Assembly (NCBI GenBank): GCA_963678675.1
Contig: OY783199.1
Location: 18,131,597 to 18,195,596, forward strand
DNA: 64,000 nucleotides
Reading direction: 5' to 3'
Source: Xiphydria camelus
Lineage: Eukaryota; Arthropoda; Insecta; Hymenoptera; Xiphydriidae
The translations under genes and the position numbers were made by a program. Under the pieces are notes generated by a model. That model was given only the letters and a program-made list of their open reading frames with translations, had not been told where the DNA came from and did not search any database. Position 1 is the first letter of the stretch, and the number at the start of each line of letters is the position of its first letter. This document shows positions 53,801 through 64,000 of the stretch, piece after piece.

Positions 53801-56800
53801 CGACCTCCCCGTTCAGCTTCTCCTTGGAACCGTCTTCGGCGCCGTCCGAACGACTCCGCTCGACCGAAGACTCGCCGTAGTCGTGCCGCCCGTGCCCGGA
53901 AGACTTCTTCTTCCCGCGCCCTCGCACCTCGACCTCGCTCTCGACCCCGCTCGCGCGCCGGTCGTACCTGGCGGACTCGCTCCTCGTCCTCCGCTCGCGC
54001 TCCCTCCTCGAGCCCTTGGACAGCCGAATCGCCGCCTCCTCCTCGCTGTAGCTCCTGCTGTCCTCGCGCCCGTGCATCTTCCCGAGGCTGCCGCGTCGCC
54101 TCCTGGTGCGCCGCTCTATCCAGCGCTCCTCGTAGTAGAGCTCCGGCTCCCGGTGATCGCAGCGGTGCCTCCGGCTGCCGCGTCTCTTGCGCTCGCCGCT
54201 CGCCTCGCTCTCGGTGCCGGACTCCTCGCGCGGCTCGAACGTACGGCGCCGCCGTCGCCGTCGTCGTCGCGACTTGGCGGCGTAGTCTTCGGCACGGAGA
54301 AAAAGGATTAGCGATTTTTACAGTGAATCCCGTTTACGGGGCTCCACGGGGTGAAGCACTGCATTTTTTTTTATGGACATTGATACGTGTAACTCGTGTA
54401 CAGTGGAAGAATAGAAAACACGTGTTCCATTATTTTATGGATTAAGTTTTTTTAGGAGACCTCATTTCGGAGAGAATGCCGGTCATTTTGATAGGAAAAA
54501 CGGCGGGAGCGAAGCTGTGAAAAAAAAAGAATTACCGAAAAAGCAAATTGGGTCCATGAATTGTTCTCTGGTTGGGACTCTCCGGTAGGCTACACGTGCG
54601 ACAGATGCACTTCAAGACTGTACTAATTCCGAAGTTTTCTCTAATTAATGTAACATCCAAAACATTTAACAATGTTTATTTCTTTGATCTGCCTTAGTTT
54701 CCATAAAATATTTCCTACATTTCCAAACGACCACACAAAAATTTATTTTCTCATTTAAAATGCATTGTGAAATGCTACGTTAACGTTATGTTTTTATTGT
54801 TTTCGATCATTACTTAAAGAAAAATTATTTAATCTAAATTTCAACAAAAGATTCAAAAAGTAGATACTCTCTAAAGACTTATTAGGTACACTTGTTTGTT
54901 TCCAAGTTTGGGGTAAAATTTATCGTGTCAAGTTTAATTCTACCTAGGGGTGACAGGTATTCCCCCTTTCTCCCCTATATCATAGTCCATTAAACACTTC
55001 AATGTTTCACCTCGAGGGGCCCTGTTACTGACATAACTGTAAAGATTCGTGGCTTTTCCCATGATTTTTTTTTACCGATCCCTTTTCTCACGCGGGACAG
55101 ACTTACCCGCACCTTTGTTCGGCGAGGCGGCGGTGTCCCGAGTCCTCAGCCGCTGAGCCGTGGTACCGCCGTGCATCTGGATCAGCTTGGCGCAGTCCCG
55201 ATGCCCGCGGTGCAGCGCGGCGTCCAGCGCCGTCATCGGGTTGCCCTTGCCGGTGCGCAGGACCGCGTTGATCCGCGCGCCGTGGTCCAGCAGCACCTTG
55301 CACGCGTCCACGTGGCCGTGGAGCGCGGCCACGTGGAGGGGCGTGCGGCCGTCGTGCGTCGCGACGTCGAGCGTGCTCGGCCTCTTCTCGGCCAGCCACT
55401 TAACCAGCTCGATTCTCCCGGAGGCGACGGCCTCGTGGGCGACGCCGGTCCCGCGGATGGTCCTCGCGTGCAGGGAGCCGCCGTGCTGGGCCAGGATTTT
55501 CAGAGTCTCCAACTGGCCCTTCGCCGCGGCGCAGAGGGCCGGCCTTGGGAAGCGAAAGGGAATAATGGTACGTCCCCGAGTTCGACGTACACCGAGAGGA
55601 ATAAATGCTAGTGTACAAAAATGTTTCTCGAATCGAGAACATATTATGATCTTACAAATTGTTAAGAATACAGATTCTTGATCGAAGAATATATATAGGT
55701 ATATGAAGGGTCCAATGGAAAAACGATTAGGTTTCATTTTTTTTCGAAATCGACATTTTAGCGGCATCTGTTAGCTTGTAACGTGAAGTGTCAACATACC
55801 AAACCTTACAGGGGACAAACAATGAGATTCCACTAAAAACTGCGGTTGAAAATACGCAGCACAGTGGAAAAACGATGAGACTCCCACGAAAACTTTCGTT
55901 TTCCTCAACTTTTTAGAAAATGGAACCTCATCGTTTTTCCACTGGACCCTTCATAATATGTTCTTTATTGAAGAATACCGCCGTGGAAACGAGAAATTCT
56001 TTCTGCGCAAAAAAAAACAATGACTCGAGCTCATCAAATATTTCCTTGCGCACGGAAAACCATAGCTTAACCCTGAAATTATAACTATCATGCTTTCGAT
56101 TGAAGACAATATTTTTTTCGCACCAACTATTATATTTCTCTCAGTGTACCGTTCACCGCAGCGACTCACGTTCTGCCCTTCCGGTCCTGCCTGTTGGGAT
56201 CCGCGTAGAGCTTCAGCAGGAGAGCCGTGGCATCGGCGTGGCCCAGGGTGGCCGCGTAGTGCAGCGCCGAGCAGCCGTTGTCGTCCACGTGATCCGGCTG
56301 GGAGCCGCACAGATTGACCAGCGCTTCGATGCACCTCGCGTGACCTCTGGACGCCGCGCAGTGCAGAGCCGTCAGGCCGTCCTTATCGGAAGCGCCGGAG
56401 GCGGCGGAACCGCCGGCTCTGCGTAAAGAGAGCTCGTGTACATGTCACGGTTTTTAGCAAAATGCTAGAAAGGAATTCCCTGACTTGTGTGTGTCCAGGT
56501 TTTCCCGTCTGAAATAGCCAAATTTCCCTAACCGCTATGGGTGTTGATCTATATAATAGTATAAAGTGTTGCGCATCAATCATTTTTCGTCGAATGAACA
56601 AATTAACTAACATTCACAGAACGGATTGAAAACTGAGAAATGAACATTGAAATAATTTAATTCTGCCAAATCATATTATTATTTAACGGCTTTTTTTTAG
56701 AACAAGAAAGAACTTAAATACATACATATACGCGGATGGAATACTTTTTTTAGATTTCTATACAAATTCTTAAAAATTTCAACAGACTAGAAATCAAGCT

Positions 56801-59800
56801 ATTTGTGAGATTTAAATATTTTCGAAAAATTCTAGAAAATTCTTTACTTTCCCTGACCACATAATTCCCCGACAATTCCTGGTTTTCCAAAATTCCCTGA
56901 CCGCTGGACACCGTGACATTTACATACGCGCGGATTATCAGGCGCGAAGATAAATCTCCGTCGTCAACAGCGACGCCTCGAGACGCCACAAGCACGTGCT
57001 TTTTACCTCGCCAGAGCTAAAACCGCCTCCGCGCTGCCCGCGCTGGCCGCCCACAGGATCGGTTGCCGGCCATCCTCATCCTTTGCGTTCACATCCGCGC
57101 CGAACTCGAGCAGCGTCTGCAGCACCCGAAGACCCACCTTCTTCGGCACCGCGAGCTCTGCCGTCGCGGCCGCGCCGCAACACTGAGCCGCGTAATGCAG
57201 GGGCGAGCCGCCGCGCAGATCGGGCGTCGAGGGACGCGCTCCCGAGGCTAGGACCAGGCGGACGCATTCCGCCTCGCCGCACACTGCAAGCGAGTCAAAA
57301 ATTCCAAATTCCGATATGCCTATCTGTTTCCCTTCACCATCATTTTGAAAACAATTTTGGAATCGTTTTATCTCGTTAACTGATCATCGGTGGGAAAAAA
57401 GTGTAAGGATAAGAATTGTAGAGCTCGAAAATTGCCACATTTTTTGTCTGAGGCTGAACTCTCTGTAGTTAGTTCCCAAGAAGATAGAGGGCGTCAAAGT
57501 TTCCATAAATCGGTTTCTCCGTATTTCTTCGTATTACCTTCGAAAATTGATTTAAATTGAAATTTTTCTTGTAAAACTTGTAAAATGTTTGCGCCCTCTA
57601 TCTTTTTGCCAACTAATTGCAGAGAATTCGGCCGCATACGATCAATGTTCCAAATTTCGGACTCTCTCTCTCTCTCTACAATTTTTATCCTTACCTACAC
57701 TTTTTTTTCCGTCCAACAAATAGGAAACAAGATAAACCAATCAATCTCAAAATTTGTTTCAAAATGACGGTGAAGGAATACAGGTGGCGATATGAAAACT
57801 TGGGATTTTACTTTTTAGACCACCAGAAACAACAAATTCAGCCCTACCTCAATTTTGTTTATCTACTACCTTCTTTTATGACAGATTGACTGTACTAAAA
57901 GGATCGAGGAGTCCTCGATATCTTGTCCGCTGGTGTGAACGAAAACACGATCGATCGTCGGGGAGAATCTATACGCGGTTACATCTACGGCGCATGGCGA
58001 TTTCCGGAGTCGATACGAGGAAAGTGCGTTCGAGCAATCTGGCGGGACGATCTCGCGACGTGCAGATCTCGCGTGAGGACCTCGGCCGACCGGATTTTAC
58101 GTCATCGCATCGTTCCACGCGACCCACTGACCGCGCCGAGCGACTATCCCCGTTTCTACTGAGATCATTCGACGCGATACGCCCCCTGCGTCCGTTCGAG
58201 CTTCCCTCGCTAAATTGGAAGAGATTTCGCAAGGCCGTGGGAGGTTTACGGGGTCGTTACGAGGCGATTCGAATGACCGGAAACCTCGGGCGAGCCACTG
58301 ACGAGTTTTCCGAAGGACGTCGTGGTCCGAGATCGTATAGCTGCGCGTTTCGGTATTAATTTTTTTTCTTTGCAAAGGACGAGGATAATTATCGCTATGA
58401 GTGTTAACTACTTCATTGACATCTACGCGAGAATGTTCAGCCTTCAGAGGAAAGATTTGCTTTCCCACGCGATTTTTTAGCGTGGAATCGAATTAGTCCT
58501 CGATACTGTACCAGTAATCGACACTTTGCTGTAGAATATGTCTGTATATGTATACAAAGTGACCCTTGGCATATGACTGTATTAAGGAAAAATACCTTTA
58601 TAACAGCTTCACAGAACAAAAATGAATAGCGGACCAAAAATGTGCTTACCTACTTGCCGTGTAAATTTACCAAGAGCCAGATCCACTTATTTCCGCTATT
58701 TGTTACTTTACGAAAAAATCTTTCGAATAAAAGTTATTTGGTGTCGAGAGGGATGTATAACATATTTAAGTGGTTTTTTATAACATGCGTTATCAACGAG
58801 ATATGAAGGTCACATCTATTTTTTTTTAAATGGAACTCGACATTTTCTTTTTTATAAAAGTTATAGAGCTCGTCGAGATGAACAAAAATGGTATAAGATG
58901 AAAGACCCATTCGTTGGACCGCGTTCGTGAGATATTGCCGCTCTAACTACGAGAGTAAGTTGCAGTGCGCTCGACTAAGTTCCCGGACTTAATTCTGTCT
59001 TGCTCTTACTCACTCTTGTACTTTGAGCGGTAGTATCTCACAAACGGTTCAAAGAATGGATTTTTCACTTTATACCTTTTTTGTTCATCACAATGAGCTC
59101 TACAACTTTTATACGAACGAAAATGTCAAGTTCCATTAAAAAAAATAGGGGTGACCTTCCAAAACCACACTTACATGTATTATACGTTTCCTTTAACACC
59201 AAATAACTTTTATTTGAAAGATTTTTTCCTAAAATGATAAATAACAGAAATAAATGGATTTGGCCCTTGGTAAATTAATACCCTGTATAATACCATATAT
59301 ATACCTGTATAATACCTGTATAATACCACATGAGTCTAATTTACTCGCCAGGAAAGAAACTTCAATCGCTATTATCTCATTATTCATTAACTTTTGGCCG
59401 AAATCGATATAAGACCATTTTTTGTAGACAAAAATGTAATCTTCAAAAAGCATTCTACAAACATCAGCTAAAAGCTAATAAATTATGAGATAATAATGAT
59501 TCAAGTTTCTTTCCTGAAGAATAAGTTTAAACTCATACACTGTATTCTATACAGCAGAGTGTCGATTTCTGGTATAATGTCAAGGTCCACGACATTTACC
59601 CTACCAATCGTACATAAAAACCCAGCAAAAAACCGAAACAGGAATGGTACCGGTCGCCCAGTGCAGGATGCTGTGCCCCTCGTGATCCTTGGCGTTCACA
59701 TCAGCCCCGTTCGCCAGGAGAACGGCGACGAGCTGCGCGTCGCCGGCGATGACCGCCAGATGAAGAGGCGTGTGGCCCTCCGCGTCGGGTGCGTTCACGA

Positions 59801-60912
59801 GTTCCGGGGCCACCGTAGCGACGGCCCCACCGGCGCTCGCGTCCATGCAGTAGTGGAGGGCGCTCCGCAACGTTCGGTCCCGGTAGCCGATGGTCTCCGC
59901 TTGTTCCCGCAGCAGACTCACGATCCTCTCTCGGTCCGCCTGCTGGCAAGCGTGCATCAATGGCGTGGCTCCTATCGGCAGGACCCTGAGGGGGGGGAAG
60001 CGATTGGAAGGGTGTTTCTTTTAGACATGTCATATGTATACGATTACACGGAGAAAAAGAATTGGTTGGATCTACTGAAAATTACTTGCGGGGTTGAAAC
60101 TAATTATTTATCTACATCAATGAAATCTATTAATACGTCAATTTTTGATATCTCTTACTTACAGTCATATGGAAGTAGTATCTCAGCAAATACAAAGTAA
60201 CTGTTACGCAGCGGTTATGTTACAATTTCCGCATCAACCATGTAACAGTTATATAACGCGCTTTTTATGTAACTGCAATGTATTACACTGAGAGAAAAAA
60301 TAATATACATACCTATTCAATTAAACCTGTGTTTACGAGTGGGGGGAAATGTATTATAGAATTAGTTGCCCCGACTAATAAATTTCGTTATAACGATTAA
60401 CGGCTATTTAGACGAAACAATTATTAGTCCAAGTAACTAGATCTGCATTCTCCCAACCGTAATCGCCGATTTAGTCAAATTTACTAAATTTTTCTCTCGG
60501 TGTAACAATGTACAATAATATAAGTGCAACGTAACTGTTGCTTTGTATTTACTGAGAAGCGATCACAGGGAATAAATATTTAATGAATATGAGAACAAAT
60601 CAAATTGATGCAAATAAATAATTACTCGCGCGACCCCGCGAGCAATTATTAGCGGATCAAACTAATTCTTTTTCTCCGTGTAGCCCAGCCTCACCTGTAC
60701 GGCCTCTCCCGACTGCCCTGCTGATCCCGCGGAGGTTCCGCGCAAGCCGGGACCTTCGCCCAGGGCGTCCCCGGTGTCTTGGCTCGCTGACGAGGATTAT
60801 TATTCGGCGGTGGCGTCAACGGCGGCAATGAGACCTCGACCGCGCGTTCTCGTCTCTTCCGTTGCGGTTTCTCGTAATGCTTCTGCAGGATCGGCGGGGT
60901 CTTAGTGTCCAT
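47825..60912 (-). CDS. Large ankyrin-repeat protein with charged disordered region and C-terminal module
   Basis: Twelve exons: 60695-60912, 59651-59985, 57007-57283, 56170-56418, 55107-55543, 52500-54286, 51586-52029, 50355-50696, 50203-50279, 48900-49054, 48717-48793 and 47825-47992. Phases close to 1521 residues. Residues 1-72 are proline- and basic-rich. Residues 73-490 hold about ten ankyrin repeats (GATPLMHAC, GHTPLHLAV, GHSILHWAT, GGSPLHYAA, GLTALHCAA, GCSALHYAA, GRTPLHVAA). Residues 506-1249 are a Glu/Arg/Ser/Lys-rich disordered stretch. Residues about 1300-1521 look folded: LRRYHLERKIFFQLMELKRL, TPDWCTEAKQC, HCHHATSAY-like and a final YFVTFTVRG strand pattern. The architecture recalls inversin-like scaffolds, but orthology is not established. 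An in-frame TGA shortly before ATG 60912 fixes the start. Confidence 0.9.
48054..48292. mobile_element. Family E MITE in the last intron of the ankyrin gene
   Basis: The ends gactgataccagtaaatttt and aatttattgataccaatc are inverted. They share 'gggattttcgaattttcctg' and 'catccgaaaaccctc' with the copy at 50707-51490. Confidence 0.7.
49097..49496. mobile_element. MITE with CCATAAATTACGTAA ends in ankyrin intron 9
   Basis: Left ggctgtccataaattacgta and right tacgtaatttatggactgcc are inverted. About 400 bp with no ORF. Confidence 0.8.
49588..50140. mobile_element. Second TIR element in ankyrin intron 9
   Basis: Left gtttgtttgaatacacgccg and gggttgcatatcggttgg mirror right ccaacagatatgcaatccgt and ggcgtgtatttaaaaaa. 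It lies directly after the element at 49097-49496; together they occupy most of the 1.15-kb intron. Confidence 0.7.
50280..50354 (-). other. 75-bp GC-AG intron in the ankyrin gene
   Basis: The donor is CAG|gcgagt and the acceptor ccgcag|GTG on the minus strand. Only this border keeps the frame (HVLVKRQ to VEAFHKAG). The nearest GT donor (cgc|gtaagg) leads to a stop within 30 codons. The downstream phase closes through three further exons, which supports the choice. Confidence 0.75.
50707..51490. mobile_element. Family E element with family C copy nested, ankyrin intron 7
   Basis: The ends cacggaaaaactggtaccgg and ttattggtatcagtcttaac are inverted. The centre (about 50884-51160) is a family C copy starting tactgagagaaataattgtt. 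The element begins about 10 bp from the exon at 50696. Confidence 0.7.
52029..52498. mobile_element. Abutting MITEs forming ankyrin intron 6
   Basis: Read on the minus strand, the intron starts gtgggttCACTGAGAAAAAA and ends TTTACTTCTCAG. The first is a CACTGAG terminus 7 bases after the splice site; the second is the inverse terminus, whose own CAG is the acceptor. An internal end (cttagtgcgattaac, 52236 region) shows two elements side by side. Essentially the entire 470-bp intron is MITE. Confidence 0.7.
55585..56151. mobile_element. Family C copy 4 in ankyrin intron 4, with nested MITE
   Basis: The ends tacaccgagaggaataaatg and tatttctctcagtgta are inverted. The element starts 19 bp from one exon and stops about 42 bp from the other. 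A second palindrome lies inside at 55701-55957. Confidence 0.8.
55701..55957. mobile_element. Palindromic MITE nested in family C
   Basis: Left atatgaagggtccaatggaa and right ccactggacccttcatat-like ends are inverted, and 'aaaacgattaggtt' is mirrored by 'aacctcatcgtttt'. Related in terminus to the 6521-6788 element. Confidence 0.75.
56440..56930. repeat. TIR element in ankyrin intron 3
   Basis: The words atgtcacggtttttag and 'gaattccctgactt', 'gtccaggttttccc' at the left are mirrored by 'attccctgaccgctggacac' and 'cgtgacattt' at the right. About 490 bp, no ORF; superfamily uncertain. Confidence 0.5.
57388..57716. mobile_element. TIR element in ankyrin intron 2
   Basis: Left gtgtaaggataagaattgta with gatagagggcgtcaaa mirrors right gcgccctctatctttttg and ttgtagagagagag / tacaatttttatccttac. 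It contains a CT microsatellite at about 57661-57678. Confidence 0.65.
58583..59278. mobile_element. Composite TIR element in ankyrin intron 2
   Basis: Inner ends aaatttaccaagagccagat (58665) and atttggcccttggtaaatt (59272) are inverted. The arms share 'aaaagttatttggtgt' and 'acaccaaataactttta'. The left flank aatagcggaccaaaaatgtg also occurs at 43470-43500, indicating a repeat beneath. Confidence 0.65.
59303..59543. mobile_element. Family A palindromic MITE, copy 5
   Basis: Arms catgagtctaatttactcgc and gaataagtttaaactcat enclose the family core 'tcaatcgctattatctcatt' and 'gagataataatgattcaag'. It lies in ankyrin intron 2. Confidence 0.75.
60046..60683. mobile_element. Family F copy with two further MITEs nested inside, ankyrin intron 1
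   Basis: The outer ends acggagaaaaagaattggtt and actaattctttttctccgtg are family F. Inside, 60182-60557 has ends tcagcaaatacaaagtaact and agttg..tttgtatttactga. Inside that, 60284-60505 has ends tacactgagagaaaaaat and tttttctctcggtgta. The whole stack starts about 11 bp from the donor of exon 1 and ends about 60 bp from the exon 2 acceptor. Confidence 0.8.
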
Positions 60913-62744
60913 GCCCGTCTCTCCGCGCGGCCCCGGCTGGACTCAGTTCCGGTCCATCTGCGAATATCCCGCTCGTGAGAGCCGGCGGAATAGAAGTTGC
61001 GCCCCGGAAGCGTCGAAACGCACGCGCTCGAATTTTCTCGTCAAACAGATCGCCGTCGAACGTACGCGAGTGCGGATCGATGCGGAAGCGATCCGCCGCG
61101 ACGCCGTTTGACAAGACGCTTCCGTATGAGCGCGAGAGCCGCGCGAGTGACCCACTTCCGCCGAAGAATCCGGGACGCGCGCACGATCCGAGGATTCCCG
61201 GAGCGGCCGTGCCGGACGAAGCGACGAGCGTCGAGAGGGCGAGTGAGCGAGCGACCACGTGGTGAATTGACCTGGTCACTCGGGTGCCATAGAAACCGCA
61301 CGGCACAACACTCATCCAGTCCGATAAGGGTTTTTAATGGCAAATCTCACGGCAAGGTCGCCACGCGACGAATTTTCATTTCTTTCCACCCCCCGGGACC
61401 AAGGTTCTCGCGTCCCCGCCCCCCTCGACGCGACCTTGCCCGAATATCGTCCCGAATCTGGCTCGACGATCGCGTACGAAATTAGGGCTCGCGTTCGGGC
61501 GCTCGCTGTATACGATTAGTGTCGTCGAACGATGCGTCGGGCTATAGATTTTACGCCCACCCCCTCCCCTTTCGTTCCTCCCCGCGTTCCTCCTTTTCTT
61601 CCTTTGCCGATGGATGCGATTCATTTCCGCGCTCAGCGCTCTTTCACGAGGCTATAGGGTCGCGTTGACGCGTCGATTCGATTCCGCGATTATACTCGGG
61701 CGTTTTCAGCGGGAGCGAGTCGTGTGATGCGCGCGCGGTGTAATCGTTTCGATGGGGAAAAGTGCAGGCTGCAGGAGCGAGGGTGAGAGAGGGTGCGGTT
61801 GTAAGCGCGTGATCGATTGGCACTCGCAAATTTAGAAGCGAGCACCTGATAAATTAATGAGCATGATAGGCTAGGTCGCTCGTCGATGAAGGAGGCGTTT
61901 CGTTTTATCACGAAAGTCATCGTTATCGCGTACGAGCCCCCTGGTTCAAGTTTACCCGGAGCGCTGATATCGCGTATAGCCATTTGCTGATTTTTTCTCA
62001 TTGCAATCGTCTCGCGCGGCTGATTGCATGATACGTAGAATGAGGCCGTTTACTCGTACAAAGATTGCCGCTTATCAGGACTCCCGATGTATTCGTATTC
62101 ATTTTTTTGCAGTTCGACATTAAGACAAGAAGTCAAATAGGCAAATAGCTATTGGATAGCTATAGTCATATAGTTAAGGCAAATCGCGATGAACTTTAGA
62201 ATGAACTGATCAAATTTATCGAAATCTACTGATCGAATTTAGAATAGTAACTAAATTTGTCGAAATTTGAGCAAAAACTCATCGTCGTGCCCTTTCGATC
62301 TTTCGTTTCTCTTCAAGACGCTCGCACGCTGAATAAAAATTGGTAATGCGCCACTCGCATGTGCTAACTAATTAAAGCTTGATTGGCCGCGTCACTCGAT
62401 ACCCGGCTGAACGTTTGGCGTATGGGTGTACGTATGCGGTGGGTGGATGTAGATTCAAGTTTCGAGTTTTGCCTGTGCACGCGACGAGGGTGGACGACAG
62501 CCACCCTGTAGCAATAGATAGACGGTAACGTGGTCCAGCTTGGATGTGAAATATCGTCGAGCTCGGTGCAATGTGGATGCAAAGCGTGGTAATAATTATT
62601 ATCGCGACTTAGTGCGAGCGAAACGAGTAGACTAATTTTTCCTTGACACGCTGAAGCCAGTAGTTACGGCCTGTCATACGTCCGCCACCTTTATTGGGAA
62701 CGGTATACCACGGTAGACGTATGATGGATCGTACCTACCGCCTG

Positions 62745-62790
62745 ATTGCTCCGGCTGCTAGCATTGCTCCGGCTGCTAGCATAGCTCCGG
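62745..62790. repeat. 18-bp tandem repeat, about 2.6 copies
   Basis: The unit attgctccggctgctagc occurs twice exactly, followed by a partial third (atagctccgg). Confidence 0.9.
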
Positions 62791-63956
62791 CATGACGAGA
62801 AACGTTAAAGCGTCGGACGTATGTCGGGCAGTTTCTACTGGCTGCTAGCTTCGGCGTCGTAATAATCTTTCCATCACTATAAATCCCTAAAATCAAACCT
62901 CGCGGACGCTTGAGTTTTCCGATAGGGGAACTTTATATATGTATATGCGTATACATACAGCCGGTAATCATACTCTATTCGTCGGGTAATCATTTAAAAT
63001 CGACGCTAAAATGAAAATCGATATAGCGCTTCGGCGTTGGATACGTCCTACAGGTATTATCGCCTGCATAATTAGTCGGCCGAGACAATGTTTATCTCTG
63101 AACGCGAAATTTCTCCTCGCACGGATACGAATAATCCGAATCGAATCATAGACGCATATTGTAGAGGGGGGTGGAAGAATAAGAAGACGCTTCACTATTG
63201 CCATGAATCATTTTATTGACAGATATGCGGTATTTCATTGTGCAGCGTCAGCGTGCGCTTACAATCGGGGCTTTTCGCGGTATTCTCATCTTTCGAAATT
63301 CGTCATTTTCCATTTTTATTCGAGGGAAAGTACCGAAAGCGCGATGAACTTATATTTCCTACCGATTACACGGTGATCTACCTTCGGTATTTGTATCTGC
63401 TCGAACTGACCAGTGCGATCGATAACGATCGACTGCAATAATTGCGCGAAACTTGCAGTTTCTAATGAATATTCGCACTTACGGACGGAGCAACATAGAT
63501 AAACAAAGGAAAGCTGTCCGTGTTACGCTCTCGAGCATCGAGTATGTACTTATAGGTAGGTATTGAAACCGGTCGGGGGCGGGAACGTGCGTGCGGGTGT
63601 CTCTGCGAAAAATCGTGATAAGCCGGTGCGATCGATGTAATTTTAAAGACGACTTACACCGTTCGGTGCTTTGCGCGCTTCCGGCTTTCCCCTCATTTTG
63701 GTACGACGAAATTATCAAAAACGGACGGTCGAGGGACGTTCCGGAAAGGGCGAAACGCTCCTTCGAGAGGTGAGACGCGCACTGCCGGACCTCCACCCGC
63801 TGGCACTGCTTGTATACAGGTAATAATCGAGTTGCCTGGATACCGCGTTGGCTCAGTACCGTACAAGGCAAGTGTGAATTTGAAGAATTCGTCACCCCGA
63901 AGGCCTTCGCCCTGCTAATCCGCTACCCACGATACTCTACGTGAATTTTTATACAG

Positions 63957-64000
63957 GTACACCGGGAAAAATAATTAGTTGGATCTACTGAAAATTACTT
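63957..64000. mobile_element. Family F MITE cut by the window edge
   Basis: It starts tacaccgggaaaaataatta, then ttggatctactgaaaattac, identical in order to the start of the copies at 38.8, 43.6 and 60.0 kb. Confidence 0.75.

Larger units (their letters stand above)
60913..64000. other. GC-rich upstream region of the ankyrin gene and intergenic DNA
   Basis: The island at 60.9-61.5 kb probably contains the promoter and leader. A 138-codon minus-strand frame (60902-61315) overlaps the start codon in another frame and may be an upstream ORF. The rest shows no recognised gene. The last 40 bases begin another family F MITE. Confidence 0.5.

Noticed and set aside
52516..54445. Long plus-strand frames (up to 316 codons) opposite the ankyrin linker exon
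   Set aside because: They are mirror images of a low-complexity GC-rich coding exon on the minus strand, whose frame closes in phase with eleven other exons.
57886..58359. 157-codon plus-strand frame inside ankyrin intron 2
   Set aside because: Arg-rich, no motif, overlapping frames on both strands; typical of a GC-rich noncoding patch.
60902..61315. 137-residue minus-strand frame overlapping the ankyrin start
   Set aside because: Out of frame with the ankyrin protein and composed of GC-rich leader DNA; at most an upstream ORF.
63479..63895. 138-codon minus-strand frame near the right edge
   Set aside because: No domain, no supporting splice or poly(A) signals, and a competing plus-strand frame.

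Overview
This is 64 kb of an animal nuclear genome, almost certainly an insect. All well-supported genes are split by short GT-AG introns, CpG is not depleted, and one small gene has an arthropod-style TATA box plus TCAGT initiator. The gene content is standard eukaryotic: GPI transamidase, MCM5, a mitochondrial ribosomal protein, CDKL kinase, an aldo-keto reductase, and a chitin-binding cuticle or peritrophin-type protein. The density of palindromic MITEs and the GC-rich promoter-like islands would fit a hymenopteran such as an ant or wasp, but that lineage call is inference. I see no tRNA, rRNA, CRISPR or bacterial operon structure.

Layout. Bases 1-20.7 kb are gene-poor: nested MITEs, GC-rich islands, and one weak candidate gene on the minus strand (exons at 8313-8459 and possibly 1076-1136). 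Bases 20.7-32.8 kb form a compact gene cluster: PIGK (+), a small CBM14 secreted protein (+), MRPL54 (-), MCM5 (+), and an aldo-keto reductase (-). MRPL54 and MCM5 are head-to-head over about 590 bp. MCM5 and the reductase are tail-to-tail, with stops 236 bp apart. Bases 32.8-37.9 kb hold one putative 67-residue membrane microprotein (+) among MITEs. Bases 37.98-42.85 kb hold a complete five-exon CDKL1/4-type kinase (-). Bases 42.9-47.8 kb are intergenic and repeat-rich. Bases 47.8-60.9 kb hold a 12-exon gene (-) for a 1521-residue ankyrin-repeat protein with a long charged disordered region and a compact C-terminal module. Bases 60.9-64 kb are its GC-rich upstream region.

The reading frames were joined by hand across every intron, and exon phases close exactly for PIGK (345 aa), MRPL54 (131 aa), MCM5 (732 aa), the reductase (316 aa), CDKL (360 aa) and the ankyrin protein (1521 aa). 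Two introns need GC-AG rather than GT-AG borders.

The most striking non-genic feature is the repeat landscape. At least ten palindromic terminal-inverted-repeat families are present, many inserted inside one another up to three deep. They fill most long introns of the ankyrin gene, in places reaching to within about 10 bp of the splice site or supplying the acceptor AG. Two copies of one family (termini CAGGGTGTCC) show perfect 5-bp target duplications. I did not find a clearly novel multi-gene system; the MITE-intron relationship is the best candidate for follow-up.
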